A stretch of DNA of 50,889 nt, from the NCBI GenBank assembly GCA_001803415.1, contig MHDC01000004.1, positions 34,286 to 85,174 of the forward strand, given 5' to 3'. The position numbers and the translations under genes are program-made. This DNA comes from Microgenomates group bacterium RBG_16_45_19. GTDB lineage: Bacteria > Patescibacteriota > Microgenomatia > UBA1400 > RBG-16-45-19. Each line of letters starts with the position of its first letter. Positions within the stretch are counted from its first letter, which is position 1. Below the pieces are notes generated by a model. That model saw nothing but the letters and a program-made list of their open reading frames with translations, did not search any database and was not told the origin of the DNA. Shown piece after piece: positions 9,970-19,760 of this stretch.

Positions 9970-10007
9970 CCCGAGGTGTCTAGATCACTGCACCCCCGGG
10001 GTGAAAA
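9970..10007 (-). repeat. Right copy of perfect 38-bp inverted repeat
   Basis: CCCGAGGTGTCTAGATCACTGCACCCCCGGGGTGAAAA, exact reverse complement of 9202-9239. Confidence 0.97.
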
Positions 10008-10015
10008 AGTAAAAT

Positions 10016-11212
10016 ATGAATATTTTGATGCTCACCCCTTACTTGCCCTACCCCTTGTTATCTGGCGGTCAAATTCGCACCTTTAATTTATTAAAGAACC
10101 TCAAGGATAAACATTCCATTACCCTTTTTTCGCTCATCAAATCGGCCGACCGACCTTACTTGGAGGCTTTAAAACCCTATTGTCATAAACTAAAGGTTTT
10201 TCGCCGCTCCGACAAACCGTTTACGCCTCAGAATATGCTTAAGACCGGTTTATCCACTTACCCGCTGGTGGTGATCCGCAATTTAGTCCCAGAAACCGCC
10301 CAAGCGGTCAAGCAGGAATTGAAGTCGCGGCCGTACGATTTGATTCACGCCGAAACCTTTTATATGATGCCCAATTTACCCCGGACCACTATCCCCATCA
10401 TTTTAGTCGAACAAACCATTGAGTATTTAGGTTATCAATCTTACGCTCAAAACTCTCGACGCTGGTATTTAAAACCGTTTTTTTCCCTGGATATTGCCAA
10501 AATTAAGCATTTGGAAAAGCATTATTGGCGGACTTGCAGTCGTTTAATTACCATGAGTCAAAGCGATCAAGAGTTTATTCAAACCGAGTGTCCCGATATT
10601 AAGCACATTGATGTCGTCGCCAATGGGGTAGATATTCCTTTTTTTACCGCCGTTCCCAAAAAATTACCGGCCGTCCCTACGATCCTCTTTGTCGGCACTT
10701 TTTCCTGGCTGCCCAACCGCCAAGCCACCATCTGGCTAGTAGAACACATCTGGCCACTGGTCAAACAGCGTTTACTTAAAGCTCGCCTTCATATTGTTGG
10801 TTTTAAACCGACGGCTAAAATTTTAGCCTACAATCAATTGCCCGATGTCACCGTCAACGGCAATGTTCAAGATATCCGTCAGGCTTATGCTACCGCCCAT
10901 GTCTTAGTCGCGCCGGTTAACTGGGGTAAAGGGACTCGCTATAAAATTTTGGAATCCATGGCGACTCAAACTCCGGTGGTGGCCACGCCGCTGGCGGTTG
11001 AAGGTATTGCCGGCTTGGTTCCAGGTGAACATGTATTGGTGGCTGACACTACCCAAGCTTTAGCCGCTCAAACCCTTAAAGTCTTAACTCAACCTCATTT
11101 GCAGCAGCGTCTAGCCAAGGCTAGTTATCGCCTGGTGACCCAACACTACGATTGGGCGGCCATCTCTCAGGATCTGGATCGGATTTATCATAAATTAGGT
11201 CAAAACTTATGA
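10016..11212 (+). CDS. Glycosyltransferase family 4
   Basis: MNILMLTPYLPYPLLSGGQIRTFNLLKNL; ILFVGTFSWLPNRQA; GKGTRYKILESMATQTPVVATPLAVEGI. Confidence 0.92.
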   Translation: MNILMLTPYLPYPLLSGGQIRTFNLLKNLKDKHSITLFSLIKSADRPYLEALKPYCHKLKVFRRSDKPFTPQNMLKTGLSTYPLVVIRNLVPETAQAVKQELKSRPYDLIHAETFYMMPNLPRTTIPIILVEQTIEYLGYQSYAQNSRRWYLKPFFSLDIAKIKHLEKHYWRTCSRLITMSQSDQEFIQTECPDIKHIDVVANGVDIPFFTAVPKKLPAVPTILFVGTFSWLPNRQATIWLVEHIWPLVKQRLLKARLHIVGFKPTAKILAYNQLPDVTVNGNVQDIRQAYATAHVLVAPVNWGKGTRYKILESMATQTPVVATPLAVEGIAGLVPGEHVLVADTTQALAAQTLKVLTQPHLQQRLAKASYRLVTQHYDWAAISQDLDRIYHKLGQNL

Positions 11213-12075
11213 CCGTTTCCGTTATCATTCTCTCCTACAACACTAAACTGCTGTTAAAGCAATGCTTAACCTCGCTCCGGGACCGGTTAGACTTCACTAC
11301 CGGTAAACTGGAAATTATCGTCGTCGATAATGCTTCCCGTGACGGCTCAGTTGCCCTGGTTAAACAGAATTTCCCTCAAGTGAAAATCATTAGTTTACCC
11401 CAAAACCTAGGCTTTGCCGCCGGCAACAACCGGGGCTTAGCCGTCGCCACCGGCGACTATGTCTTACTCTTAAACTCCGATACCCAAATTACCGATCCTC
11501 AGCTGATAACGGTTCTCTTAAGGTATCTTCAGGCTCACCCCAAGGTGGCGCTGGTCACTCCCAAAGTCCTTCTACCTGATGGCTCTCTAGATCTGGCTTG
11601 TCACCGCGGTTTACCCACTCCCTGGAATGCGTTAACTTATTTTTCCGGTTTGGCTAAAGTTTTACCCAAGTGTCGTTTGTTGGCTGGTTATCATCAAACT
11701 TATCAGAATCTTAACGTGATTCATCCCATTGCCGCCACTGCCGCCACTGCCGTTTTGGTTCGTCGCCAAGCCATCGACGCTGTCGGCCAACTGGATGAGC
11801 GCTTTTTCCTCTACGGCGAAGATTTGGATTGGTGTAAACGCCTGACTGACGCCGGTTGGCAAATTGTCTATCACCCTCAGGTTTCGATTCTGCATCATAA
11901 AAGTGCTTCTGGTAAACGGCAAGCCGATGACCAGGACACCCAGCGGCAGTCGGTGGCTCATTTTTACCTGACCATGAAGCTGTTTTATGAAAAGCACTAT
12001 CGGGACACTTACCCGCGCTGGCTGCGCCGCTTAGTCTACCTCGGCATTGATCTCAAACAAAGGTGGCACCGATGA
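11209..12075 (+). CDS. Glycosyltransferase family 2 (rhamnosyltransferase-like)
   Basis: VSVIILSYNTKLLLKQCL, IIVVDNASRDGS, LLLNSDTQI, GEDLDWCKR. Confidence 0.92.
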   Translation: MTVSVIILSYNTKLLLKQCLTSLRDRLDFTTGKLEIIVVDNASRDGSVALVKQNFPQVKIISLPQNLGFAAGNNRGLAVATGDYVLLLNSDTQITDPQLITVLLRYLQAHPKVALVTPKVLLPDGSLDLACHRGLPTPWNALTYFSGLAKVLPKCRLLAGYHQTYQNLNVIHPIAATAATAVLVRRQAIDAVGQLDERFFLYGEDLDWCKRLTDAGWQIVYHPQVSILHHKSASGKRQADDQDTQRQSVAHFYLTMKLFYEKHYRDTYPRWLRRLVYLGIDLKQRWHR

Positions 12076-13154
12076 TCCTTACCCTCGACGCTCGTCTCTA
12101 CGGCCTGAAGCACGCCGGTATCGGCCGCTACCTCTTAAACTTAATCCCCGGCTTAGTCGCGGCCGCTCCCGATACTCAATTTCACTTACTGTTACCACCT
12201 CAGGCCGTTTCTCGGTTTTCTCAAGCCAACGTCACTCCGATGGCCACCACCATCAAGCACTATGGTCTTCAAGAACAACTGCTTCTACCCCGACTCTTGG
12301 CCACAACTCGGGCTGATCTCTACCACTTTCCCCATTTCAGTGTTCCCTTAAGTTTTCATCGTCCCTTTGTAGTGACTATTCACGATCTACTTTGGCATGA
12401 GGTTAAAAACCGGCAGGCCACCACCCTCTCACCCCTGGTTTATAGACTTAAATATTTCGGTTATCGAGCCGTCGTTCGCCATGTTGTCACTCAGGCTCGG
12501 GCCATTATCACTCCTAGTCAGTATGTTAAACAGCAAATCCTTAATTTCTATCCGGCCACCCCGCCGGCTAAAATCCACGTCATTTATGAAGGCGTCGATC
12601 CCCACCTGCTCCGTCCGGTTTCTTCTCAACCATCAACCATTAATCAGCGGATCTATTTGCTTTATGTCGGTTCCCTTTATCCCCACAAAAATCTGTCACT
12701 GTTTATTCGAGCCCTCAATGGCTCAATCCCCCTCATCATTGTCTCCGCCCGTTCCGTCTTCCAGGACCAGTTGCGGGCTCAGGTCCAAGCCTGGGGATTA
12801 GCCAAACAGGTCCAATTTACCGGTTATTTGTCTGATCAGCAGTTAGCTTCGGTTATTTCTCGGGCTCAGGCATTAGTCCAACCTTCCCTCTCCGAAGGTT
12901 TTGGCTTAACCGGTTTGGAAGCCATGGCTTTGGGTACTCCGGTGCTTGCTGCCCGGGCTGGAGCCTTACCCGAAGTTTATGGTCAGGCAGCGCTTTGGTT
13001 CGACCCCAAGGTTCCGACCGACTTCAACCGCCAACTTAACCGTCTCCCCCAACAGCGTCAGCGGCTTATCCGCCTCGGCCACCACCAAGCCCAAAAATAT
13101 TCCTGGGTTCAAACCGTCGTCGCCACCTTAAAAGTCTATGATCAAGTTGCCTAA
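12063..13154 (+). CDS. Glycosyltransferase family 4
   Basis: LLYVGSLYPHKNLSLFI; SLSEGFGLTGLEAMALGTPVLAARAGALPEV. Confidence 0.92.
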   Translation: MAPMILTLDARLYGLKHAGIGRYLLNLIPGLVAAAPDTQFHLLLPPQAVSRFSQANVTPMATTIKHYGLQEQLLLPRLLATTRADLYHFPHFSVPLSFHRPFVVTIHDLLWHEVKNRQATTLSPLVYRLKYFGYRAVVRHVVTQARAIITPSQYVKQQILNFYPATPPAKIHVIYEGVDPHLLRPVSSQPSTINQRIYLLYVGSLYPHKNLSLFIRALNGSIPLIIVSARSVFQDQLRAQVQAWGLAKQVQFTGYLSDQQLASVISRAQALVQPSLSEGFGLTGLEAMALGTPVLAARAGALPEVYGQAALWFDPKVPTDFNRQLNRLPQQRQRLIRLGHHQAQKYSWVQTVVATLKVYDQVA

Positions 13155-14262
13155 GATCGCTCTGGTTTATGACCGGGTCAATAAGTTCGGTGGGGCAGAA
13201 CGTGTCCTCGAGGCCTTGCACCAGTTATATCCGTCTGCCCCTCTCTACACTTCAGTCTACGATCCTGACGCCACCCCCTGGACTCACGGTTGGGACGTTC
13301 GCCCCAGTGGTCTTAACCGCTTCCCTCCTTTTCGCCGTCGCCACTCTTGGTTAGCCCCCTTGATGCCTTATGCCTTTGAATCGCTTGATTTGTCCACCTT
13401 CGACCTGGTAATTTCCGTCACTTCGGCCGAAGCTAAAGGCATTCTCACTCAACCACACCAACTCCATCTCTGTTATTTATTAACTCCCACTCGCTATTTA
13501 TGGAGCCACACCTTTAACTATCAGGGAAGGGGAGTCAAACGTTTATTCACCGCTCCTTATATCAGCTCCTTACGTCGCTGGGATTATATTGCTGCCACTC
13601 GTCCCGATGCTTATCTTGCCATTTCTCAGACAGCCGCCGCTCGTTGTCGCCATTACTATCGCCGGCAGCCCCAAGCCGTTATCTACCCACCGGTCGCGAC
13701 GGCTAATTTCCGTCTTAAAACCCGCTCACCCCAAGCCCATCCTTATTATCTAGTTGTCTCTCGCTTAGTACCCTATAAACGGGTTGATCTTGCCGTCAAA
13801 GCCTTTACCCATTTGCCTGATCAACCCCTAGTCATTATTGGTCAAGGTAGTCAATTGAGCTATCTCAAACGTTTAGCCGGCGTCAATATCACTTTTTTAG
13901 GCTCGGTCACCGATGATCAACTCGTGGCGTACTACCAGCATGCCCAGGCTTTAATTTTTCCCGGCGAAGAAGATTTTGGTTTAAGCATCATTGAGGCCCA
14001 AGCCGCCGGTACGCCGGTAATCGCTTATGGCCGCGGTGGCGCCACCGAAACCATTATCCCTGGTATAACTGGCCTCTTTTTTAACCAACCCGAAGTAGCC
14101 AGCCTACGTCGGGTTCTGCTCGAAAGTCAATCAATTACCTGGTATCATCAAGCTTGTCGGCATCAAGCTCAGTCATTTGATCAGCGTCTGTTTAAGTTAA
14201 AATTTAGTCAACAGGTTGACACTTTATGGCAACAGCATCAAAGCCACCGGTCAAAGTCTTAG
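13138..14262 (+). CDS. Glycosyltransferase family 4
   Basis: NKFGGAERVLEALHQLYPSAPLYTSVYD; VVSRLVPYKRVDLAVKAF; GEEDFGLSIIEAQAAGTPVIAYGRGGATETI. Confidence 0.93.
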   Translation: MIKLPKIALVYDRVNKFGGAERVLEALHQLYPSAPLYTSVYDPDATPWTHGWDVRPSGLNRFPPFRRRHSWLAPLMPYAFESLDLSTFDLVISVTSAEAKGILTQPHQLHLCYLLTPTRYLWSHTFNYQGRGVKRLFTAPYISSLRRWDYIAATRPDAYLAISQTAAARCRHYYRRQPQAVIYPPVATANFRLKTRSPQAHPYYLVVSRLVPYKRVDLAVKAFTHLPDQPLVIIGQGSQLSYLKRLAGVNITFLGSVTDDQLVAYYQHAQALIFPGEEDFGLSIIEAQAAGTPVIAYGRGGATETIIPGITGLFFNQPEVASLRRVLLESQSITWYHQACRHQAQSFDQRLFKLKFSQQVDTLWQQHQSHRSKS

Positions 14263-15314
14263 TCATGTGCGGCGGCAAAGGCACCCGTATGTGGCCCATC
14301 AGTAACTTGGGTCACCCCAAACAATTTGAAGCTATCTTAGGCCAAAAGTCCATGTTTCGGGAGACCATCGACCGGGTCCTCAAAGGTTTTGCCGCGCCAG
14401 ATATTTATATTGCCACCAGCGCTGATTATGCCCGCTTTCTTCAGGAGCAAGCCCCGGAAATTCCTCCGGCTAACTTTATTTTAGAACCAGCCATGCGGGA
14501 TAACTTAGGGGCTATCGGGTTAGCTACCGCTGTCATTCACCACCATCATCCCGAGGCAGTCATGATTATTCTCTGGGGAGCCGACCATTTAGTCAAAAAA
14601 GAAACCGAATTTATTGCAGCCCTAAAGGCTGCGGCCGAATTAGCCGCCAATCATGATTACATTGTTCATGTTGATACCCCGCCGGCCTATCCCTCCGTCC
14701 ACAACGGTTGGATCAAAATCGGCCGGCAAATCAAAACCATTCATGGCCGGCCGGTATATGAGTTTGTTAAACAAGTCGAAAAGCCGTCGATGGCTCTTGC
14801 CCAAAAATTCTTTAAAGATAAGAGCTATCTCATCCATGTTGGTTACATGGCTACCAAGCCGGCTCTGCTCCTTAAGTATTACCGCTTGTATGCCCCCGAA
14901 GCCTACTCTATCTTGGCCCGGATTGAACCGGCTATCAGTCAACCCGATTTCCAATCGGTTTTAGCCAGGGAATATCCCCAATTTCCCCAGCAGTCGGTCG
15001 ATTATGGTCTATTTGAGAAATTACCCCCTCGGAGTCAATGGGAGCTGCCCACTAATATGGGTTGGACTGACGTCGGCACTTGGGAACTCTTGTATCACGG
15101 CCTGCCCCAAGATGCTCAGGGTAACGTGGTCATCGGTTCGGCTCAACTGATGGAAACCAACCGCTCTTTAATTATCAGTCAACAATCGCAGCCGGTGGGT
15201 ATCATTGGTCTCAATGAGGTCATCGTGGTCCAAACTCCAGCCGGCCTCTTAGTTTGTGCCTTAAGTCATGCTCCCCAGGTGAAAGACCTTTATCACCAGC
15301 TTCAGTCAGACTAG
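14226..15314 (+). CDS. manC: Mannose-1-phosphate guanylyltransferase
   Basis: VLVMCGGKGTRMWPISNLGHPKQFEAI; WGADHLV; NMGWTDVGTWELL. Confidence 0.88.
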   Translation: MATASKPPVKVLVMCGGKGTRMWPISNLGHPKQFEAILGQKSMFRETIDRVLKGFAAPDIYIATSADYARFLQEQAPEIPPANFILEPAMRDNLGAIGLATAVIHHHHPEAVMIILWGADHLVKKETEFIAALKAAAELAANHDYIVHVDTPPAYPSVHNGWIKIGRQIKTIHGRPVYEFVKQVEKPSMALAQKFFKDKSYLIHVGYMATKPALLLKYYRLYAPEAYSILARIEPAISQPDFQSVLAREYPQFPQQSVDYGLFEKLPPRSQWELPTNMGWTDVGTWELLYHGLPQDAQGNVVIGSAQLMETNRSLIISQQSQPVGIIGLNEVIVVQTPAGLLVCALSHAPQVKDLYHQLQSD

Positions 15315-15331
15315 TTGGTTAGTTCCTAATT

Positions 15332-15949
15332 ATGTATCCCTATTTCAAGCGCCTTATCGATTTTAGCTTAAGTTTAATTCTCTTAGTTCTGTTTTTACCG
15401 ATTTGGCTGATCGTGCCGATCCTGATTAAACTGGATTCCACCGGACCGATTATCTTTAAACACCGCCGGGTCGGCAAAGGCGGTCGCGAGTTTGAAATGT
15501 ATAAATTCCGCTCCATGGTGGACAACGCCCATGATTACCTGCATCATCGGGATCCAGACTTACTTCAGCAATTCAAAGCCTCAGACTGGAAGCTGGCCGA
15601 TGATCCCCGGATTACTCCCATTGGCCGGGTTTTAAGGTCCACGTCAATCGATGAATTCCCCCAAGTTATTAATGTCTTAATGGGGGATATGAGCCTGGTT
15701 GGCCCTCGCGCCTATATGCAACAGGAACTCAAGGAACAGACTCACAAATATCCCCAGACCAAAAAATATATACCGATGATCTACCGCGTCAAGCCAGGCT
15801 TGAGTGGCCCCTGGCAAGTCTCCGGTCGCAACGATGTCCCCTTTGTTAAACGGGTCGAGCTTGATGCCGCCTACGCTCAGACTTTAGGTTTTGCCTCTGA
15901 TCTCAAAATTATGTGCAAAACTCCTCAAGCTATGCTAAGCAAGTGGTAG
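15332..15949 (+). CDS. Undecaprenyl-phosphate sugar transferase (WcaJ/WbaP-type)
   Basis: FKHRRVGKGGREFEMYKFRSMV, RVLRSTSIDEFPQVINVLMGDMSLVGPR, KPGLSGPWQVSGRND. Confidence 0.93.
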   Translation: MYPYFKRLIDFSLSLILLVLFLPIWLIVPILIKLDSTGPIIFKHRRVGKGGREFEMYKFRSMVDNAHDYLHHRDPDLLQQFKASDWKLADDPRITPIGRVLRSTSIDEFPQVINVLMGDMSLVGPRAYMQQELKEQTHKYPQTKKYIPMIYRVKPGLSGPWQVSGRNDVPFVKRVELDAAYAQTLGFASDLKIMCKTPQAMLSKW

Positions 15950-15972
15950 TTTGCTACAATGAATTTTTAGCT

Positions 15973-17868
15973 ATGAATGAGCTACCACCATTCGCCCCAC
16001 CGCCCCACCGCCGCCGCTGGCCTTGGGGTAAAAAACACACCCTGGCCGCTTTACTCGGTGGTTTATTAGCGGTACTGCTCTTGTTTATGGCTGTGAGTGG
16101 TTTTTTTGCCTGGCGTTTATCTCGTCAATTAGCCGCGGTCCAAATGGCCGCGGTTAAAGTTCAAGCCGCTGCCAAAACCCAAGATTTAGTTCAAGCTCAA
16201 GCCAGTCTTGAGGATTTGAAAACCGTCTTAAGTGAAGTCTCTCAAACCTATCAAGGCTTGGCTTTTTGGCGCTTGACCCCTTTGGCTGGTTACTATCGTG
16301 ATGGTCAGCAAGCTTTATTAGCCGCTGCTTCGGGCATTAGCGCCGGGGAAAAACTCATCGGCGCCATTGAACCGTATGCTGATATCCTAGGTTTTCAGGG
16401 GGAGGGGAGTTATACCGGTGGTTCGGCCGAAGACCGGGTAGTTAAAATTATCGAAACCGCCGGCTTAGTCGCTCCGGTTTTGGATGCGGTCGACGCCGAC
16501 TTGGCGGCCATGAGTCAGGCTTTAGCCCAAATCGAACCCGAGCGCTATTCCTTTAAGTTCCAGGGTCAACCGTTAAGTCAATCTATTCTTAAAGCCCAGG
16601 TACAGGGTCAGGCTGCGGCCCAAACTGTGGCTCGCTTTAAACCGGTGCTCAAACAATTGCCCGCGATTACCGGTTTAACCGCCCCTAAAAAGTACCTGGT
16701 TATTTTCCAGAACGATGGTGAACTACGGCCGACTGGCGGCTTTATGACCGCTTATTCAGTCATGAAGGTTGATAAAGGTAAACTCCTTCCCGAAAAGTCT
16801 GACGATATCTATGATCTGGATGGTAAGTTTACCCAAGCGGTGACGCCGCCGGATGTCTTGAAAAAATACCTGCTCACCCTCCGTTGGAATTTGCGGGACA
16901 TGAACCTGTCACCCGATTTTGCCGAGTCCATGCGTCAATTCTTAAGCTATTATGCCAAATTACCGGGTGAAGGTCCGGTCGACGGGGTCATTGCTATTGA
17001 TACTCAATTATTAGCTGATCTGATTAAGATCTTAGGGCCGATTGATGTCCCCGGTTACGGTCGGTTTACGGCTGACCTTGATCCTCGCTGTCAGTGTCCC
17101 AGTATCATCTATGAGTTGGAAGATATTTCCACCCGACCTACTCCCTATTTCCGGAGTGAGCGTAAAGCCATTTTAGGGCCGATGATGGGTGCTATTTTAC
17201 AAAAGGTTTATGCCACTGATAACCAAGCCTGGCCTCAATTGTTCCAAACCATCTGGCGTCACCTGGAAGAAAAACACGTTCTCTTTTATTTTACCGATGA
17301 GTCCGCCCAAAGCGCTGCTGAAGGGCTGGCGGTGGCTGGCCGGGTGGCCTCCCCTTCAGCCGATCTGGATTATTTCATGACGGTTGATGCCAATTTAGGT
17401 GGGGCTAAGTCGAACATTTTTACTTCCCAGGAAGTGACTCAGGAGATTCGCGCCGAACCGAGGCAAACCAGTAAAACCGTTACCCTGGTCTATAAAAATC
17501 CCCAAAAAAGCAGCAATTGTAATCTGGAGGCCGGTCAACTCTGCTTAAACGGCAAGATGCCCAGTTGGGTGAGGGTTTATGTACCTCAGGGCAGCACTTT
17601 AATCGATGCCCAGGGTTTTGAGCCGGACAGTTTGACCACTACCTCAGAATTGGGCTACACCGTTTTCTCCGGTATTTATATTCTCCAGCCTGAATCACTA
17701 GCTAAAATCGTCTTAAATTATACCGTCCTCTACCAGCCTCAGGCCAGTTACCAACTCCAACTCCAAAAACAACCCGGCACCAAAGCCCCTCATTATCAGA
17801 TCACCGTCAACGGTGCCAGTCAAAGCCTGGATCTGATCAAAGATCAAACCTTAACCTTCCCCCTTTAA
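15973..17868 (+). CDS. DUF4012-containing membrane-anchored protein
   Basis: N-terminal TM; PKKYLVIFQNDGELRPTGGFMTAYSVMKVDKGKL; ATG 15973 preferred over 15913. Confidence 0.85.
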   Translation: MNELPPFAPPPHRRRWPWGKKHTLAALLGGLLAVLLLFMAVSGFFAWRLSRQLAAVQMAAVKVQAAAKTQDLVQAQASLEDLKTVLSEVSQTYQGLAFWRLTPLAGYYRDGQQALLAAASGISAGEKLIGAIEPYADILGFQGEGSYTGGSAEDRVVKIIETAGLVAPVLDAVDADLAAMSQALAQIEPERYSFKFQGQPLSQSILKAQVQGQAAAQTVARFKPVLKQLPAITGLTAPKKYLVIFQNDGELRPTGGFMTAYSVMKVDKGKLLPEKSDDIYDLDGKFTQAVTPPDVLKKYLLTLRWNLRDMNLSPDFAESMRQFLSYYAKLPGEGPVDGVIAIDTQLLADLIKILGPIDVPGYGRFTADLDPRCQCPSIIYELEDISTRPTPYFRSERKAILGPMMGAILQKVYATDNQAWPQLFQTIWRHLEEKHVLFYFTDESAQSAAEGLAVAGRVASPSADLDYFMTVDANLGGAKSNIFTSQEVTQEIRAEPRQTSKTVTLVYKNPQKSSNCNLEAGQLCLNGKMPSWVRVYVPQGSTLIDAQGFEPDSLTTTSELGYTVFSGIYILQPESLAKIVLNYTVLYQPQASYQLQLQKQPGTKAPHYQITVNGASQSLDLIKDQTLTFPL

Positions 17869-17871
17869 TTT

Positions 17872-18423
17872 ATGGCTAAAAACTATACCTGTCAGGGTAT
17901 TGTTTTAAAGCGGATTAATTTAGGTGAAGCCGATCGTCTGGTGACTCTTTTTACCCTGGAACAGGGTAAAGTGGTAGCCTTGGCCAAGGGTGTCCGCAAA
18001 CTTACTTCCAGCCGCGCCGGTGCCTCGGAACCGGCCGCCGAAAGTCGTCTTTATCTGGTCAAAGGTCGCACCTGGGATCTCTTAACCCAAGCCCAACTCC
18101 TTGACAGTCATCATCAAGCTCACCTCAATTTGACTCGCATGACCCAAACCCTGCAAATTCTGGAAATTGTCGATCGGCTGACTGTTCCCGAAGCTCCTCA
18201 TCCGGATGTCTATCAACTCTTGCAGCAAACCTTGAACCACTTGGCGGTTAACGGCACTCAAAAAACTTACCTTTTAGAACAAATTCGTTTGATTCTCCAA
18301 GCTTTAGGTTTCACCTATGACAAAGTCTTCACCGAAGCCAAACTTAAAGACTACCTGGAAGACTTAGCCAACCAACCCCTCCGCACCAAAGCCTATTTAA
18401 CCCCGCCTGGGGGTGGGTTATAA
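17872..18423 (+). CDS. recO: DNA repair protein RecO
   Basis: NYTCQGIVLKRINLGEADRLVTLFTLEQGKVVALAKGVRK. Confidence 0.9.
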   Translation: MAKNYTCQGIVLKRINLGEADRLVTLFTLEQGKVVALAKGVRKLTSSRAGASEPAAESRLYLVKGRTWDLLTQAQLLDSHHQAHLNLTRMTQTLQILEIVDRLTVPEAPHPDVYQLLQQTLNHLAVNGTQKTYLLEQIRLILQALGFTYDKVFTEAKLKDYLEDLANQPLRTKAYLTPPGGGL

Positions 18424-18430
18424 TGTGTCG

Positions 18431-19720
18431 ATGAGTCTCACCGCTCTGGCTGATCTTGTCAGTTTATGTAAACGTCGTGGTTTTATTTATCCCGGTTCGG
18501 CCATTTATGGCGGTTATAAAGGTTTTTGGGATTACGGCCCTTTGGGCGTCGCCTTAAAAAGAAATCTCAAAGACGCTTGGTGGCAAACCATGGTCACTGA
18601 TCGAGACGACGTGGTTGGTCTCGATGCCGCTATTATCATGAATCCCGAGGTTTGGCGCGCCTCCGGTCACCTTGATTCCTTTACCGATCCTTTAGTTGAA
18701 TGCAAACACTGCCATCAGCGCTTTCGGGCTGATGAACCGACTCAATTGGCTAAACATGAAGCCACCCACGACCAGCCTCCGGCTTGGACCGAACCCAAAA
18801 AATTCAATCTCCTCACCGAAGTTCTGCTCGGTGCTACCGAACCTAAAAGCAAAGCCTACTTAAGGGGAGAAATTACCCAAGGTGTTTTTGTCAATTTTGC
18901 CCATGTCGTCGCTTCAACCCGGATTAAAATCCCCTTTGGCATCGCCCAAATCGGCAAAGCTTTCCGTAACGAAATTACCCCCGGTAATTTTACTTTCCGG
19001 AGTTTAGAGTTTGAACAAATGGAACTGGAGTATTTTGTCCCCCCCGATGATTCAGCCGCCCCTAAAATCTTTACCCAACTTCAAGCCCAACGCCTGGACT
19101 GGTATGTCAAATTAGGCCTTCAAGCCTCCCATTTACGGTTTCGTGAGCACCAAGCTGATGAACGGGCTCATTATGCCCGGTTGGCCACCGATATCGAGTA
19201 TCACACCAGCTTCGGTTGGAAAGAATGTGAAGGGATTCACCATCGGGGTGACTGGGATCTAAGCCATCACCACTTGACTTACCATGACCCCGAGACTAAT
19301 GCCACCTATACCCCCTATGTCTTAGAGACTTCCGTCGGGGTCGATCGGGCGGCCCTCTTTTTCCTGCTCGATGCCTATGAGTTAACCGCGGACCGGGTGA
19401 TCTTAAAACTTCACCCTCGACTCGCTCCTTACCAAGTGGCCGTTTTTCCCTTGCTCAAAAATAAACCCGAGTTGGTCAAGACAGCCCGACAAGTGAAAGA
19501 CCGACTTAAAGCCAATTTCCGCACCGCCTGGGATGATCGGGGTAATATTGGCAAACGCTACTATGCCCAAGACGAAATTGGGACCCTCTATGGGATTACT
19601 ATCGACTTTACTACCTTACAGGACGAGACTGTTACCGTTCGCCATCGAGACACCACCGCACAGGTCCGCGTCAGCCTGGCCAAATTAGTTGACTACTTAA
19701 ACCATCAATTTAAAGCCTGA
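18431..19720 (+). CDS. glyS: Glycyl-tRNA synthetase (homodimeric type)
   Basis: RRGFIYPGSAIYGGYKGFWDYGPLGVALKRN, FRNEITPGNFTFRSLEFEQMELEYF; ATG 18431 preferred. Confidence 0.95.
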   Translation: MSLTALADLVSLCKRRGFIYPGSAIYGGYKGFWDYGPLGVALKRNLKDAWWQTMVTDRDDVVGLDAAIIMNPEVWRASGHLDSFTDPLVECKHCHQRFRADEPTQLAKHEATHDQPPAWTEPKKFNLLTEVLLGATEPKSKAYLRGEITQGVFVNFAHVVASTRIKIPFGIAQIGKAFRNEITPGNFTFRSLEFEQMELEYFVPPDDSAAPKIFTQLQAQRLDWYVKLGLQASHLRFREHQADERAHYARLATDIEYHTSFGWKECEGIHHRGDWDLSHHHLTYHDPETNATYTPYVLETSVGVDRAALFFLLDAYELTADRVILKLHPRLAPYQVAVFPLLKNKPELVKTARQVKDRLKANFRTAWDDRGNIGKRYYAQDEIGTLYGITIDFTTLQDETVTVRHRDTTAQVRVSLAKLVDYLNHQFKA

Positions 19721-19760
19721 TTCACCTAGTTTTCATACATGCAAGTCATGATGACTGTCT

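Larger units (their letters stand above)
9202..10007 (-). mobile_element. About 806-bp RAYT/REP-type element (Y1 transposase with inverted terminal repeats)
   Basis: Y1/HUH ORF wholly enclosed by perfect 38-bp inverted repeats; AT-richer than flanks by eye. Confidence 0.8.

Noticed and set aside
11729-11752. Two 9-bp repeats GCCGCCACT
   Set aside because: In-frame Ala-Ala-Thr coding within a GT2 gene; no sign of a functional repeat
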